Positions 53,134-63,237 are shown, counted from the first letter of the stretch. The stretch: 64,000 nt of DNA from Blautia pseudococcoides (GCF_001689125.2 NZ_CP015405.2:2521001-2585000); one strand, 5' to 3'. Translations and numbers: made by a program. The notes: generated by a model from the sequence alone, not told the origin.

Positions 53134-54828
53134 TCAGGTATAAAAAGCATTGCCCGTGACAGAATATATCCCTCTTGGCGTAACTCTGATTTCCGGAATG
53201 ACAGGCAGTGCCATGAATGACAGGGCGATAAACGGGTCCATCCCCTTTGGCACCCCCATCTCATGCGCCTTTCGGATCATTTTTTCCAGTTTTTCGTTGG
53301 CCTTTTCAAAACCCATGTCCGTCATCAGACCCATGATGGGAAGCTCCAGTGTCTCATAGACCTGATGGTCCTTCACAAGGGTATAACCCCCCTGGGTACG
53401 GATCAACTCTCTGACAGCCAGTTCCATATCTTCATCATTGTCGCCGATCACAATTATATTATGGGAGTCATGGGAGACGCTGGATGCTGCGGCTCCGCAT
53501 CGCAGGCCGTATCCCTTCACAAATCCCACACCCACCATTCCGGTACATTTGTGCCTTTCCACCACTGCGATCTTCTCCAGCAGACCATTTCCTTCGGGAT
53601 CATCCCCGCAGAGATTCTCTTCAAGGATATCCTTTGTGGTGATCTGCCCCTCATCCATCCCAATGATGTGGCATGGAAAAGAACCGGTGTATTTCAGCTT
53701 CTCTCTTGTAAATGCCTTCACATGTACTGTATTTTTCAGCTCCAGAGGGCAGGTATGGGCCGGACAGACATTTTCCGGTTTCACGATTTGGCCTTTGTAG
53801 TAAACTTCCCCCACTGCTGCCTGCTCCAGGTCATCCAGCACCAGAAGGTCAGCCTGGTACCCCGGCGCCACTGCCCCTAAATGGGACAGGCCGTAGCATC
53901 TGGCGGCCTGGATGGTTGCCATCCGGATGGCATGAACAGGAGTGATTCCCAGAGAAACTGCCTTTCTCACATTATGGTCAATATGCCCTTCTCTTTTTAT
54001 ATCCTCGATATGTTTGTCATCTGTACAGAAGCAGAAGCCGTCTGTGCTCACATGATTCTCCACAATCCCCTGTACAATGTCCTTCAGATTTCTGGCGGCA
54101 CTGCCCTCCCGTATGTGAACGGTCATTCCGTTTCTCCGCTCTCTCATGGCATAGGAAAACTCCGAACACTCATGGTCCGTGGAAATCCCCGCCATGACAT
54201 ATGCCTGCAGATCCGGTTCCTGAAGAAACGGCGCATGTCCGTCCCGCACCCTCTTGTCAAAGAGCTGCAGCTTTTCATACATCTGCGGGCTCCCTTCCAC
54301 CACAGAGATATAATCCATGACCTCCCCTAGGCCCAGGATCCGCTCATTTTGCAGATAGGGTTCCATCATGTCCGCGGTGATCCTGCAGGCATTGTCTTCA
54401 ATCCCTGTAGCGGGGACGCAGGACGGCATCATAACATACACGTTGGCTGACACTTCCTCCGTCTCCCTCAAAATATAGTCGATCCCCGCAAGCCCGGCTA
54501 CGTTGGCTGACTCGTGAGGGTCAACGATAAAAGCAGTGGTTCCGTGCAAAACAGCCTGGGATATCAGCTCTTTTGGTGTCACCAGCGTAGATTCCAGGTG
54601 CAGATGGCTGTCAATGAATCCGGGACACACATATTTCCCATTCAGATCTTTTTCCCGGATGCCGCTATAAGTGCCGATTCCGGCAATCAGGCCGTCCGCT
54701 ATGGCAATATCACCCTCTATGATCTCTTCCGTAAAGACATTGACAATCTTGGCATTCTTCAATACAAAATCTGCTTTTTCCAAACCACGGGCGATAGCAG
54801 AACATCTTTTATATCTCTCTAAATTCAC
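53134..54828 (-). CDS. ade: Adenine deaminase
   Basis: A 564-aa amidohydrolase that converts adenine to hypoxanthine and ammonia in purine salvage. The start is a GTG at 54828 that overlaps the preceding stop (GTGA), with GGGGAG 8 nt upstream. The amidohydrolase metal motif CPGFIDSHLHLESTLVTP (about 68-85), VDPHESANV, the metal ligand D in CFCTDDKHIEDI, and the adenine-deaminase-specific C-terminal domain with SHDSHNIIVIGDNDEDM (about 455-471) are all present. It follows a giant sensor kinase gene with translational coupling, an unusual partner. Confidence 0.95.
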   Translation of the reverse strand: MNLERYKRCSAIARGLEKADFVLKNAKIVNVFTEEIIEGDIAIADGLIAGIGTYSGIREKDLNGKYVCPGFIDSHLHLESTLVTPKELISQAVLHGTTAFIVDPHESANVAGLAGIDYILRETEEVSANVYVMMPSCVPATGIEDNACRITADMMEPYLQNERILGLGEVMDYISVVEGSPQMYEKLQLFDKRVRDGHAPFLQEPDLQAYVMAGISTDHECSEFSYAMRERRNGMTVHIREGSAARNLKDIVQGIVENHVSTDGFCFCTDDKHIEDIKREGHIDHNVRKAVSLGITPVHAIRMATIQAARCYGLSHLGAVAPGYQADLLVLDDLEQAAVGEVYYKGQIVKPENVCPAHTCPLELKNTVHVKAFTREKLKYTGSFPCHIIGMDEGQITTKDILEENLCGDDPEGNGLLEKIAVVERHKCTGMVGVGFVKGYGLRCGAAASSVSHDSHNIIVIGDNDEDMELAVRELIRTQGGYTLVKDHQVYETLELPIMGLMTDMGFEKANEKLEKMIRKAHEMGVPKGMDPFIALSFMALPVIPEIRVTPRGIYSVTGNAFYT

Positions 54829-57800
54829 TTTATCATCTCCCCTGATCCACTAACCAGATCATTTTCTTTACCGCTTAAATCCCGTCCTGACAGCAGTCCT
54901 GTCAGTGTATCCCGCAGTATATTCACGTCAATAGGTTTTGCCACATGTGCATTCATACCCGCGTCCATGGCTTCCTGTACATCCTCCGCAAAAGCATTTG
55001 CCGTCATTGCTATGATCGGAATGGTCTTCGCGTCCTCCCGCTCCATCTTTCTGATGGCACGGGCTGCCTCATACCCATTCATACGCGGCATACGGATATC
55101 CATCAGCACCGCGTCATACGTTCCGGGCTGTGCCCTTACAAATTCTTCGGCTGTCTGTACACCGTCTGTCTTCACCACCGTTTTTGCACCCTGCATCTTG
55201 AGCAGCTCGCACAAAATCTCAGAATTGATGGCATTGTCCTCTGCAACCAGGAAACAGCGGCCTGTCAGCGTTTTTCCGGCATTCAGCTCCCCGGTCATAG
55301 CATCTGGGTCCCAGTCGGTATCCTCTTTATCCCGCGCTGCCTCGCACATGAGTTCAACATAGAATGTACTGCCTTCATGAATCCTGCTCTTAACCCATAT
55401 TTTACCTCCCATGAGGTCCACCAGGCCCTTCGTAATACTCAGTCCCAGCCCTGTTCCCTCAACGGATGTGGTGTTGCTGTTCCTGGCAAACGCCTCAAAG
55501 ATATGTTCCACAAACGTTTCCGTCATACCGATCCCTGTGTCGCTGACCGTAAAACGATAGCACACCCGGTCCTCCCCGCAGTCACCGTCTGTCTCTTCCG
55601 CCAGAAAATCCACACTGCCTCCCTCCGGCGTAAATTTAATGGCATTGCTTAGAATATTGATCAATATCTGGTTGATGCGAAGCTTATCCCCATAAAAAAT
55701 CTCATGCCTGATCCCTTTTGACTCCATATGAAATTCCAGGGCATTTGCCTCCACCTGAGGTTCCATCATCACAGACAGTTCTTCCAGCAGCTCCGGCATA
55801 GATATCCGCATGCGGTTCAACATGATCTTAGAACGCTCGATTTTGCTCATATCCAAAATATCATTGATAAGACTGAGCAGATATTTGGAAGATGAAGAAA
55901 TCTTACGCAGACAGTCTTCCACTCTCCCCCTGTCGTCCAGATTGGCGGCTGCCAGGGATGTCATGCCTATCACAGCATTCATGGGCGTCCTGATATCATG
56001 GCTCATGGAGGAAAGGAATTCACTTTTTGCCCGGTTTGCATCCTCCGCCAGGGCCAGCGCATCCTGCAGGGCATCCTTTGCCTCCCGCTCTGCTGCCAGC
56101 ATGTCCGTCACATCCGCGCGGACCATACATACCCTTCTGCGGCTTCGGTCTCCCCAAAGCACATTGATCTGCTTATACCGCAGACCATCCCTGGAATTGT
56201 ATGGGAGTACAAAATCGTAACCTGATGGCTTTTCTTCCAGGTGTCTCAGCATATTATCCAGATTGAAATACTCTTCTTTTTCTCCGTCCAATTGGCTGGT
56301 AATGTAAAAATCTGTTATATTTTTAACCAAATCCCTGTAATTATCTAAAATATAAGGGGATAGATTCTCCAACACAGTCCGGCGGGTATACATAGTCACA
56401 TGTCCGCCGTTCGCATCCACAAAAGCCATCAGTTCAAAAGTATAGGCCACTACATTGAGCATACTCTGCTGTTCCCGTACAGAGTCTGTGATATCTGTTC
56501 TGGACAGACACACACGCCCAAGCCTCAGATCAATGGCTGAAACTGTCATATTCTTTGTCAGGACTTCTCCTTTTTCGTCAATAATGGAGAAGTGAAAAGA
56601 ATAACTGTCCTCTTTTTTGAGATGTTCCATCATGTATTCCCTGGTGAGCATTTTTATGACATGTTCTTTATCCCTGGGCACTACCCTGGAATGATACATC
56701 TCTGTCACTCTCCGGGAATAACAGCCCCGGGAGTTGGGATGATCACCGACAGAACCGTCACTGGTAAGGACTGTGTAAGTGTCATTGAGAATATCTACGT
56801 CAATCACCAAATCATAGCTGGTCACGGAGAGCTGCCGCAGGATCCGTTCAGATATCGTCTGCTCGGTTATGTCCGTCACTGTCAGAATTCCGGTGACACC
56901 GCCCGTATCCGGTGTTTCCACCAGGTTTACTTTAAACTGCACATAACGGCCGTTCTGTTCTTTTGGCAGCTTCACATAGCATTCCAGTATCTGCTCTGTA
57001 TCCCCATTCTTAAACGCCTGAAGTGCCGGTCTATTCAGATATGTATCCAAAAATGCCTGCCGCATATCCGGCTCTGCCACCAATCCGGCAATACCGGTAA
57101 AAAACGTTTCCCTTACATCGCCAAAGGTTTTCAAAAGATCAGAGTCCGTATAATCAATGATCTCCAGGATTTTATTCTGGGTTATGCTGCAGTGTCCAAC
57201 GATCAGAGCGTTTGGTCCGGGGGTGCGGTAATGCTGCAGTATCAGATCATTATACTGCTTTCGTATCTGCGCTTTTTCCTCCCGCTCCCTAGTCATATCA
57301 TGATATCCGGCATATACGCGCTGTTCCCCATTGGCACTTTTGATCAACGATAATGTATTTTTGACCCACACATAACCGCCGTCACCTGCCTTCAGCCGGT
57401 ATACCATTTCACAGTGCCCTTTACCGACAGCAAGATACTCTTCCATCCGTTTGTTTACAATTTCTCTGTCGTCCGGGTGCACGCCGGCCATGGCATCCTT
57501 TTTGTAAATCTCCCAGGCCTGCTTCTGCGTCGTTTTCGTCATTTCCGCAAAACCCTTGGACAAAAATTCCGGTATCATTGTGCCGTCCTGCTCATATCTC
57601 ATTACGGCAACTCCCCCGGGCAGATACTTCAGTACAGTCTGGAAATACTGCTCCAGCCTTTCTTTTTCGTCCTGTGTCTTCACCTCCTCTGTAATGTCCC
57701 TCACATACTTGATATAGGCCGGAATGCCGTTCCAGTCCGTCTCCCGGAAACGGACATTATAGCAGTGGTTATTCTCTCTGTCCATCATCCGGTGGGCTTC

Positions 57801-59507
57801 CCCATCCGGTTTATGCTCTTGCTGGGTGCAGAACTCACAGGGTGTTTCCTTTCCGTGAAGTGCTTTGTAGCATTTCTGCCCCAGATGTTTATTTCCTCCT
57901 TGAAACAGCATCTTAGACTCATTGGCATAGAGCAGGTCGTAATTCTCTTTTGCAATGACATAAATCCCATCCGCCGTATCGTTTGCAATACTCTGGAATA
58001 ATCTGGCCTCTGCCGACATCCCGGTAAAAACCGCATAGAACCGCATCACTTCCCCATAAGTATCCATTCTGCGGCCCCTCAGATGAATCCAGTTCAGGCT
58101 TCCATCCTTATGCCATATCCGATAGGAGACATCCAGGACCTTGCCGTTTTCAAGGGCTGCCCGCATGGCCGACAGCACCCGTTCTCTGTCCTGCCTGTGG
58201 ATCAGACGGAACGCGTCATACTGCTGAAGTTCCTCCCTGGTGTGCCCGGACAGCGCCATAACACCGTCAGATACAAAGATGGGTGTGATCTTGTCCCCCT
58301 CTATACCATAGCTGGCAATCCCTCCCGGTATGGAGTTTACCAGGTGGTCCATCTCAAGCTGGGTTTCCTTCAGATCAGAGATATTGTGGAAAACACAGTG
58401 GAGCAGCGGACAGCCGTGGTCTTCCCCGATCCATTTAACATGAGCCCGCACCCAGACAATATGTCCGTCCCGGTGCAGTTTGCGGAATTCAAATTTTAAG
58501 ACCTCATGAGTCCGTATGACTTCCATGACTTTCAGGATGACCATCTCTGTGTCTTCCCAGTAGGTCATCTTTACAGCATCCCGCTTCACCATCTCCTCAT
58601 ATTCCTCAACCGTATATCCCGTCAGTTCCGGTACACCATCAGAAAAATAGATCGTTTCAAAAATACCGGATACTCTGTAAATAGCCACACCGCCCGGTAT
58701 GGCATTGACAATATCCTGCATCTTGTCCTTTGCTGCCATAAGCTCTTGTTCCATCTGTATCTTTTCGCTTACATCCCTGTAAACACCGTAGAGCAGCTTT
58801 GTATTATCCGGCTGGGTCTTTACAGAGGCCTCAAGCTGAATCCAGTGATACTCTTCTTCCCGGTCATTCCAGACACGGTATGTGTGCTCCATGTTCTTTC
58901 CGCTGTGTATTGCATTCTGTATTTTTTTCTGAAGTAAGCAGCAGTCCTCCGGATGGACACCCATATAATTAGTTTTTTTCTCAATGATGCTGATATGCGC
59001 TTCCGAATAACCCATAATTTCATAAAAGGCAGGATTGTGAAAAACAGGTAAAATCTTTTCCCCTTCATACCGGTAAACGCATAATCCGCACGGAATGCTG
59101 CAAAAAGTATCCTGAAGTTCTTTTTTCAGTACAACGGACTGCTCCTCATCCCTTTTTCTGTCTGTAATGTCCTGTATATACTCAATATGCGCAGCTTCTC
59201 CATTCCATTCGATCATTTTGCCGCTGAGCTGATAAACCCTGCCATTGACCGGATGACAGTACTCCCGGGTCAGCAGTGTTTCTCTGTTCATTCTGTCTTC
59301 CCGGCAAAACCGGCATGGCTCATCAAAGCCCGCCACCTGATAACAGCACCTTTGTCCCACACCATCCCAGGGCATAAATATCTCTCGTGCCAGCCGGTTG
59401 GCGTACAGTATTTTATATGTATCCGCTGAACTAACACAGACAGCCATGGGTGCATTATCCATCAGTGCCTTTACCTGGTCTGCGGAAAGAGAAACTTCCC
59501 GTATCAT
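54825..59507 (-). CDS. Multi-PAS hybrid sensor histidine kinase
   Basis: A 1560-aa soluble kinase with no membrane helix. It carries about eight PAS/PAC repeats from 1 to ~1130; two of them (around 50-70 and 540-570) contain a Cys cluster, CCYQVAGFDEPCRFC and CYKALHGKETPCEFC. HisKA follows with H1170 in SSMSHDIRTPMNAVIGMT, then HATPase_c (N-box LSNAIKFT near 1288, DTGIGM, GTGLGLSITKGL) and a receiver domain with D1470 in VLMDIRMPRMNG and K1524. There is no HPt domain, so a separate phosphotransfer protein is needed. GGGAGGT lies 7 nt before the ATG. Its promoter is shared in sequence with the chemoreceptor gene upstream. It overlaps adenine deaminase by 4 nt. Signal unknown, presumably intracellular. 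Confidence 0.93.
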   Translation of the reverse strand: MIREVSLSADQVKALMDNAPMAVCVSSADTYKILYANRLAREIFMPWDGVGQRCCYQVAGFDEPCRFCREDRMNRETLLTREYCHPVNGRVYQLSGKMIEWNGEAAHIEYIQDITDRKRDEEQSVVLKKELQDTFCSIPCGLCVYRYEGEKILPVFHNPAFYEIMGYSEAHISIIEKKTNYMGVHPEDCCLLQKKIQNAIHSGKNMEHTYRVWNDREEEYHWIQLEASVKTQPDNTKLLYGVYRDVSEKIQMEQELMAAKDKMQDIVNAIPGGVAIYRVSGIFETIYFSDGVPELTGYTVEEYEEMVKRDAVKMTYWEDTEMVILKVMEVIRTHEVLKFEFRKLHRDGHIVWVRAHVKWIGEDHGCPLLHCVFHNISDLKETQLEMDHLVNSIPGGIASYGIEGDKITPIFVSDGVMALSGHTREELQQYDAFRLIHRQDRERVLSAMRAALENGKVLDVSYRIWHKDGSLNWIHLRGRRMDTYGEVMRFYAVFTGMSAEARLFQSIANDTADGIYVIAKENYDLLYANESKMLFQGGNKHLGQKCYKALHGKETPCEFCTQQEHKPDGEAHRMMDRENNHCYNVRFRETDWNGIPAYIKYVRDITEEVKTQDEKERLEQYFQTVLKYLPGGVAVMRYEQDGTMIPEFLSKGFAEMTKTTQKQAWEIYKKDAMAGVHPDDREIVNKRMEEYLAVGKGHCEMVYRLKAGDGGYVWVKNTLSLIKSANGEQRVYAGYHDMTREREEKAQIRKQYNDLILQHYRTPGPNALIVGHCSITQNKILEIIDYTDSDLLKTFGDVRETFFTGIAGLVAEPDMRQAFLDTYLNRPALQAFKNGDTEQILECYVKLPKEQNGRYVQFKVNLVETPDTGGVTGILTVTDITEQTISERILRQLSVTSYDLVIDVDILNDTYTVLTSDGSVGDHPNSRGCYSRRVTEMYHSRVVPRDKEHVIKMLTREYMMEHLKKEDSYSFHFSIIDEKGEVLTKNMTVSAIDLRLGRVCLSRTDITDSVREQQSMLNVVAYTFELMAFVDANGGHVTMYTRRTVLENLSPYILDNYRDLVKNITDFYITSQLDGEKEEYFNLDNMLRHLEEKPSGYDFVLPYNSRDGLRYKQINVLWGDRSRRRVCMVRADVTDMLAAEREAKDALQDALALAEDANRAKSEFLSSMSHDIRTPMNAVIGMTSLAAANLDDRGRVEDCLRKISSSSKYLLSLINDILDMSKIERSKIMLNRMRISMPELLEELSVMMEPQVEANALEFHMESKGIRHEIFYGDKLRINQILINILSNAIKFTPEGGSVDFLAEETDGDCGEDRVCYRFTVSDTGIGMTETFVEHIFEAFARNSNTTSVEGTGLGLSITKGLVDLMGGKIWVKSRIHEGSTFYVELMCEAARDKEDTDWDPDAMTGELNAGKTLTGRCFLVAEDNAINSEILCELLKMQGAKTVVKTDGVQTAEEFVRAQPGTYDAVLMDIRMPRMNGYEAARAIRKMEREDAKTIPIIAMTANAFAEDVQEAMDAGMNAHVAKPIDVNILRDTLTGLLSGRDLSGKENDLVSGSGEMIK

Positions 59508-59597
59508 GACGCTACCTCCCTTACCTTTTTTGCATACTTCATAACAATATTTTAAATTGGTCTGAAAATTCTATTTTTTCATTACATATTTCCTTTA

Positions 59598-59626
59598 ATT
59601 TTATCATAGTGCTTATAAATCTGCAA
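59598..59626 (-). promoter_or_regulatory. Promoter of the hybrid kinase, shared motif copy 1
   Basis: TTGCAG (59621-59626) and TAAAAT (59598-59603), 17-nt spacer, with TATGA before the -10 and TTAAAGGAAA after it. The 21-bp core is identical in all but one base to that at 62015-62035 upstream of the chemoreceptor. Confidence 0.65.
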
Positions 59627-59721
59627 TCACTTTGAACAGAACATTGGCAGAATGCACACAAAAGCCAGACTTGAAAAAGGCCGCAGTCATTGCGTATACA
59701 GTAAAATAACAGTATAATGAA

Positions 59722-59759
59722 AATAGCTGACCGCTCCATGCAGGAGTTGTCAGCTATTA
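59722..59759 (-). terminator. Hairpin after the chemoreceptor
   Basis: AATAGCTGAC and GTCAGCTATT flank a 17-nt loop. It lies between the chemoreceptor/relic and the kinase promoter. On the minus strand TTTTCATTATACTG follows, a weak T-run. Confidence 0.5.
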
Positions 59760-59765
59760 TCTGTT

Positions 59766-59879
59766 TTACCATTTTATCTGTTTCACAAATTCAACCGGGT
59801 ACATTGTGCGCTCTGCAGTCTCCTGAACGGAGAGTCCCTGTGCCAGATACCGTCTTGCGTCCCCACAGATTCGGCCAGA
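59766..59879 (-). pseudogene. Short relic peptide downstream of the chemoreceptor
   Basis: Directly after the chemoreceptor TGA and in the same frame, 37 codons read ICGDARRYLAQGLSVQETAE and then RTMYPVEFVKQIKW before TAA. It resembles the helix-turn-helix-like C-terminal tail of some nuclease/transposase-like proteins. No start or ribosome site is visible, so I consider it a leftover of a deleted gene. Identification is tentative. Confidence 0.3.
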
Positions 59880-61925
59880 TCATCGGTTCTCCTTGATACG
59901 AAATCTTCCGATGAGATCTTTTAACAGAATTGCCTGTGCCGAGAGTTCTTCACTGGCTGCTGCGCTCTCCTCTGCGGTGGCCGAATTATCCTGCACCACA
60001 TTAGAAATCTGTTCAATCCCCCTGGTCACCTGCTCTACAGAGTGAGCCTGCCCGCCGGATGCTTTCGAGATCTTATCTAGGGCGTCTGCCACTTCACCGG
60101 CCCCCCGCATTACATTCTGCAGGGATTTTGCCGTATCATCTGCAATTTTCGTCCCATATTCCACTGCATGCAGGGAATTATGAATAAGCTCTGTGGTGTT
60201 TTTAGCTGCCTGGGCGCTCTTGGATGCCAGGTTTCTGACTTCACCGGCCACCACGGAAAAACCTCTGCCTGCCTCACCGGCTCTTGCGGCCTCCACAGAG
60301 GCATTCAGCGCCAGGATATTCGTCTGGAACGCGATGTCCTCTATTACTTTTAGAATATCTCCAATCTTCTTGGAACTCTCTCTGATGCCGTCCATGGCTG
60401 CCAGCATCTCCTGCATACGGCTGTTGCTCTCAACTGCCTCTCTTCCCACAGCGGAAGCTCTTTTACTGGCATTCTCTGAATTGGCGGCATTGGATGTTAT
60501 CTGGTCAGAGATTTCATGAATCCCCGACGCAAGCTCCTCCACAGTACCGGCCTGCTCCGATGCCCCCTGCGCCAGTGACTGGGCTCCGTCCGAAACCAGG
60601 CTGGAACCGCTTGATACTTGTTCCGCGGCACTGTTGATCTGTCCAAGCGTAGCATTCAAAGCTGTGGTGATCTGCTCCAGGGCTTCCTTAATATGTATAA
60701 AATCCCCCATGTAGCTGCCTTTCATCTCTACATTCAGGTTCCCATTGGAGATTTCCCCCAGTATATCAGACACATCAACGATCATGTTTTTCAGTGAATG
60801 GATCGTTATACGAATGCTCTTTGCCAGGCGCCCAATCTCATCGTCTCTGTGAATCTCAATATCCACATCCAGCCTTCCCATTGCGAAGCTCTCCATTTGG
60901 CTGCTGATCTCTGTCAGAGGCTGCATCATCCTGCGGACAACCGCCACAACCATTACGATCAAAAGAGAGAGAATCAGTATAGACAGCACTGCCATCAACA
61001 GTATCAGATGGCTGCGCGTGGCATTCATCTCCGAGACAGGCAGTGTGGCGATCGCCAGCCATTTGGTTGTCTGGCTGTTTCTGAATATGGCAGTATAGTC
61101 AATCCCCCGGTATGTAAAGTCATAGGTTCCGCTGTAATTTTCGCGGACTTTTTTCTTATAATCATCTGATATATCCAGCTCATCCACCCCTCTGTTAATG
61201 GAGGTTTTGTCATTGCTGTAAATGTATACCGAGCAGTTTGATAGGAGCTCCATGTAGCCGTTTTCACCCACTTTTATTCCGGAAAGAAGTTCAGCCAGGC
61301 TGTCCATAGTCACATCAAGTCCAAAAAAGCCAATGATATCTGACCCCTCATCAGAAAAAACAGGAGCCACAACTGATACTACTGTCTCCCCTGAAAAAAC
61401 GTCCTGATAGGGGTCCGACACTATGGGTTTCCTGCTTTCCATCACCATCTCGTACCATTCCAGCTCTGCCAGGCCTGCTTTCCCCGTTTCCCCTGTAGAG
61501 AACAGGTAATTGTCCGTTTTATCATCCGCCACCCATACCTGCATCACCTTCTCATCACCCGTCCGTTCCAGCGTGTCTGACAACTCGCGAATCAGGGATT
61601 CTTTCTCTCCATACTGCTCAATATCCTCCACGTTTTCCACAGTATCAAAGTATTGGATCAGCATAGCGTCATTCTCATACATACTGGCAGCTGCTATCTT
61701 TCCACTAAAAAAATCATCCACAATGGAAATGGCATAGTCTGTCTGTACATCCAGCAGCTTATTGTTGAGCCCGGAAATGGACTGGGACGCCACCACGCAC
61801 GCCACCACGATCATGATAACAAGGGCCGGAATCAGGATCACCATCAGATTAAAGCTTAATTTCCAGATGATAGACCCTTTTCTTTTTCCCACACGTTCTT
61901 TTGATTTCTCTGTATTATCCTGCAT
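59880..61925 (-). CDS. Methyl-accepting chemotaxis protein with dCache sensor
   Basis: A 681-aa chemoreceptor. AAGGGG lies 8 nt before the ATG at 61925; another ATG two codons earlier is too close to it. TM1 is at about 22-48, the periplasmic-side dCache domain at 50-300 ([19 protein letters not shown] and [15 protein letters not shown] are typical), TM2 at about 305-330, HAMP at 330-385, and the MCP signalling helix bundle from 400 on, with the hairpin tip at [20 protein letters not shown]. Such dCache domains often bind amino acids or organic acids. No other chemotaxis genes are in the window. It shares a promoter motif with the hybrid kinase downstream. Confidence 0.94.
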   Translation of the reverse strand: MQDNTEKSKERVGKRKGSIIWKLSFNLMVILIPALVIMIVVACVVASQSISGLNNKLLDVQTDYAISIVDDFFSGKIAAASMYENDAMLIQYFDTVENVEDIEQYGEKESLIRELSDTLERTGDEKVMQVWVADDKTDNYLFSTGETGKAGLAELEWYEMVMESRKPIVSDPYQDVFSGETVVSVVAPVFSDEGSDIIGFFGLDVTMDSLAELLSGIKVGENGYMELLSNCSVYIYSNDKTSINRGVDELDISDDYKKKVRENYSGTYDFTYRGIDYTAIFRNSQTTKWLAIATLPVSEMNATRSHLILLMAVLSILILSLLIVMVVAVVRRMMQPLTEISSQMESFAMGRLDVDIEIHRDDEIGRLAKSIRITIHSLKNMIVDVSDILGEISNGNLNVEMKGSYMGDFIHIKEALEQITTALNATLGQINSAAEQVSSGSSLVSDGAQSLAQGASEQAGTVEELASGIHEISDQITSNAANSENASKRASAVGREAVESNSRMQEMLAAMDGIRESSKKIGDILKVIEDIAFQTNILALNASVEAARAGEAGRGFSVVAGEVRNLASKSAQAAKNTTELIHNSLHAVEYGTKIADDTAKSLQNVMRGAGEVADALDKISKASGGQAHSVEQVTRGIEQISNVVQDNSATAEESAAASEELSAQAILLKDLIGRFRIKENR

Positions 61926-62023
61926 GATCATTACCCCTTATCCCCCTCAGCTATGATATTCCTCCACCGTGTGTCCAGACCCTGTTCCCAATATGCCCGG
62001 CCGTCCCAGTCAGTTTTCCTTTA

Positions 62024-62052
62024 ATTTTACCATAGCAAATATAGATAAGCAA
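62024..62052 (-). promoter_or_regulatory. Promoter of the chemoreceptor, shared motif copy 2
   Basis: TTGCTT (62047-62052) and TAAAAT (62024-62029) with a 17-nt spacer, TATGG before the -10 and TTAAAGGAAA after. See the copy at 59598-59626. Confidence 0.65.
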
Positions 62053-62073
62053 TCATTTTAAAGAAACCCGAAT

Positions 62074-62333
62074 TTAAGGATGTTTCAGGAAAGCCAAACT
62101 GGAGACGCAGGCTATATTATCACCGCCCGCCTTAGGCGCATCTGTCCTAAGCTGCCGCTCTGCAAGATCCATCTCGCGTAAAGTCTCAAATATGCCTTCA
62201 AGATCCACATCGCCTTCCCCCTTGGCCAGATGCGGATGGTCACATCCGCCGTTCCTCTGCTGTTCAGCCACGGCGGATCAGCAATATAACGGCAGTCGGG
62301 GGTCTGTTTAAACGTGTCCGCGAACCTTTGCAC
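62074..62333 (-). pseudogene. Relic of a sugar phosphate isomerase/epimerase gene
   Basis: Two short overlapping minus-strand frames. The lower one reads HLAKGEGDVDLEGIFETLRE and then MD, later APKAGGDNIACVSS, resembling the C-terminal part of TIM-barrel xylose-isomerase-like proteins; the upper one (62333-62200) is in another frame and less clear. No start, ribosome site or full domain is present. Family recognition is tentative. Confidence 0.35.
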
Positions 62334-62387
62334 AAAACCGCAAAACGGAAAAAATATTCATATCTATATTTTTTTCTGCATGTATAG

Positions 62388-62439
62388 TATAATCAGGTTG
62401 GTGGTGCATCCGGCTGGAAATTGTACCGGATGCACCACC
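62388..62439 (+). promoter_or_regulatory. Promoter -10 and 5' stem-loop of the lipoprotein gene
   Basis: A TATAAT box (62388-62393) is followed 7 nt later by a perfect 14-bp inverted repeat, GGTGGTGCATCCGG (62400-62413) and CCGGATGCACCACC (62426-62439). The stem would lie at the very 5' end of the mRNA, 25 nt before the start codon. It may stabilise the mRNA or be an operator in DNA form. Confidence 0.6.
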
Positions 62440-62464
62440 GGTCAAAAATTAAGAGGTGGGGAAA

Positions 62465-63187
62465 ATGAGGAAAATAAAAGGAATACGCCTACTCTGCGTA
62501 TGTGTTCTTTGCATGGTTTTATTCACTGCATGTGAAGATGAAAAAAACACTTTAAATATTACGAGGAGTGAGAATGGAGAAAAAGTACATGATGATATTG
62601 AGGCCGGAAATATCAGCCATGTCAATATAAGCGGGAATGCCAGATCTGTTGTCATAAAGCAGAGTGAAAATAATAACTTTGAATTTTATAATGCCGATTT
62701 GAATGCTGATCATAAATATGAAGTCCGATGTGACCAGAGTGGCAGTCTGCTTAATATCAGCCTTATGATGGAAAATGCCGAAGCGGATAATAATATTCTT
62801 GGCTCCATTGTCGTTTACATACCCCGGAAAGAATTTGAAAAAATTGAGAGTGCCGGGGAATTTCATCAAATCCATTTTGACACAATACACTCGGATGTAT
62901 TTATTCACCCAGACAAATCATTTGTAGTTCTTGAATTGGAGGCTGAGCAACTGGATCATAATATTACGCTGGAGGGTTCAGAATCCGGTATATCTCCAGG
63001 TGTTTCTGTTTGTTTAGATAAGTTACCCGATAATATTAAATTGAATTTTAATACAACGAAAAACGGTACCATAAATGATCCGCAGCGTCTGCTCAAAAGG
63101 AACAGACTTGAATCAGGTTCGGGAAAACCTGTCATTCGCATTAACAATACGAAAGAGATAGAACTCTATGTGGAAGAGACCTTATAG
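62465..63187 (+). CDS. Hypothetical lipoprotein (DUF4097-like beta protein)
   Basis: A 240-aa predicted lipoprotein. The ATG at 62465 has GAGGTGGGG just upstream. Residues 1-23 form a signal peptide with lipobox LFTAC (Cys23). The mature part is hydrophilic and repeatedly alternates small hydrophobic and polar residues (ISHVNISGNARSVVIKQSE, LGSIVVYIPRKEFEKIESAG), a pattern of beta-solenoid DUF4097-like adhesin/ spore-surface proteins. I do not recognise a catalytic motif. It is more AT-rich than the neighbours and is flanked by gene relics on both sides, so it may be a late arrival. Function unknown. Confidence 0.75.
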   Translation: MRKIKGIRLLCVCVLCMVLFTACEDEKNTLNITRSENGEKVHDDIEAGNISHVNISGNARSVVIKQSENNNFEFYNADLNADHKYEVRCDQSGSLLNISLMMENAEADNNILGSIVVYIPRKEFEKIESAGEFHQIHFDTIHSDVFIHPDKSFVVLELEAEQLDHNITLEGSESGISPGVSVCLDKLPDNIKLNFNTTKNGTINDPQRLLKRNRLESGSGKPVIRINNTKEIELYVEETL

Positions 63188-63237
63188 ATCTGTCACTTAT
63201 TCTCCGCCCCCCCCAACAGGGGGAAAGCAGCGGCAGC

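Noticed and set aside
59880..59882. Programmed stop-codon read-through of the chemoreceptor
   Set aside because: One in three random downstream frames would match, no read-through context is visible, and the receptor is complete without the extension.
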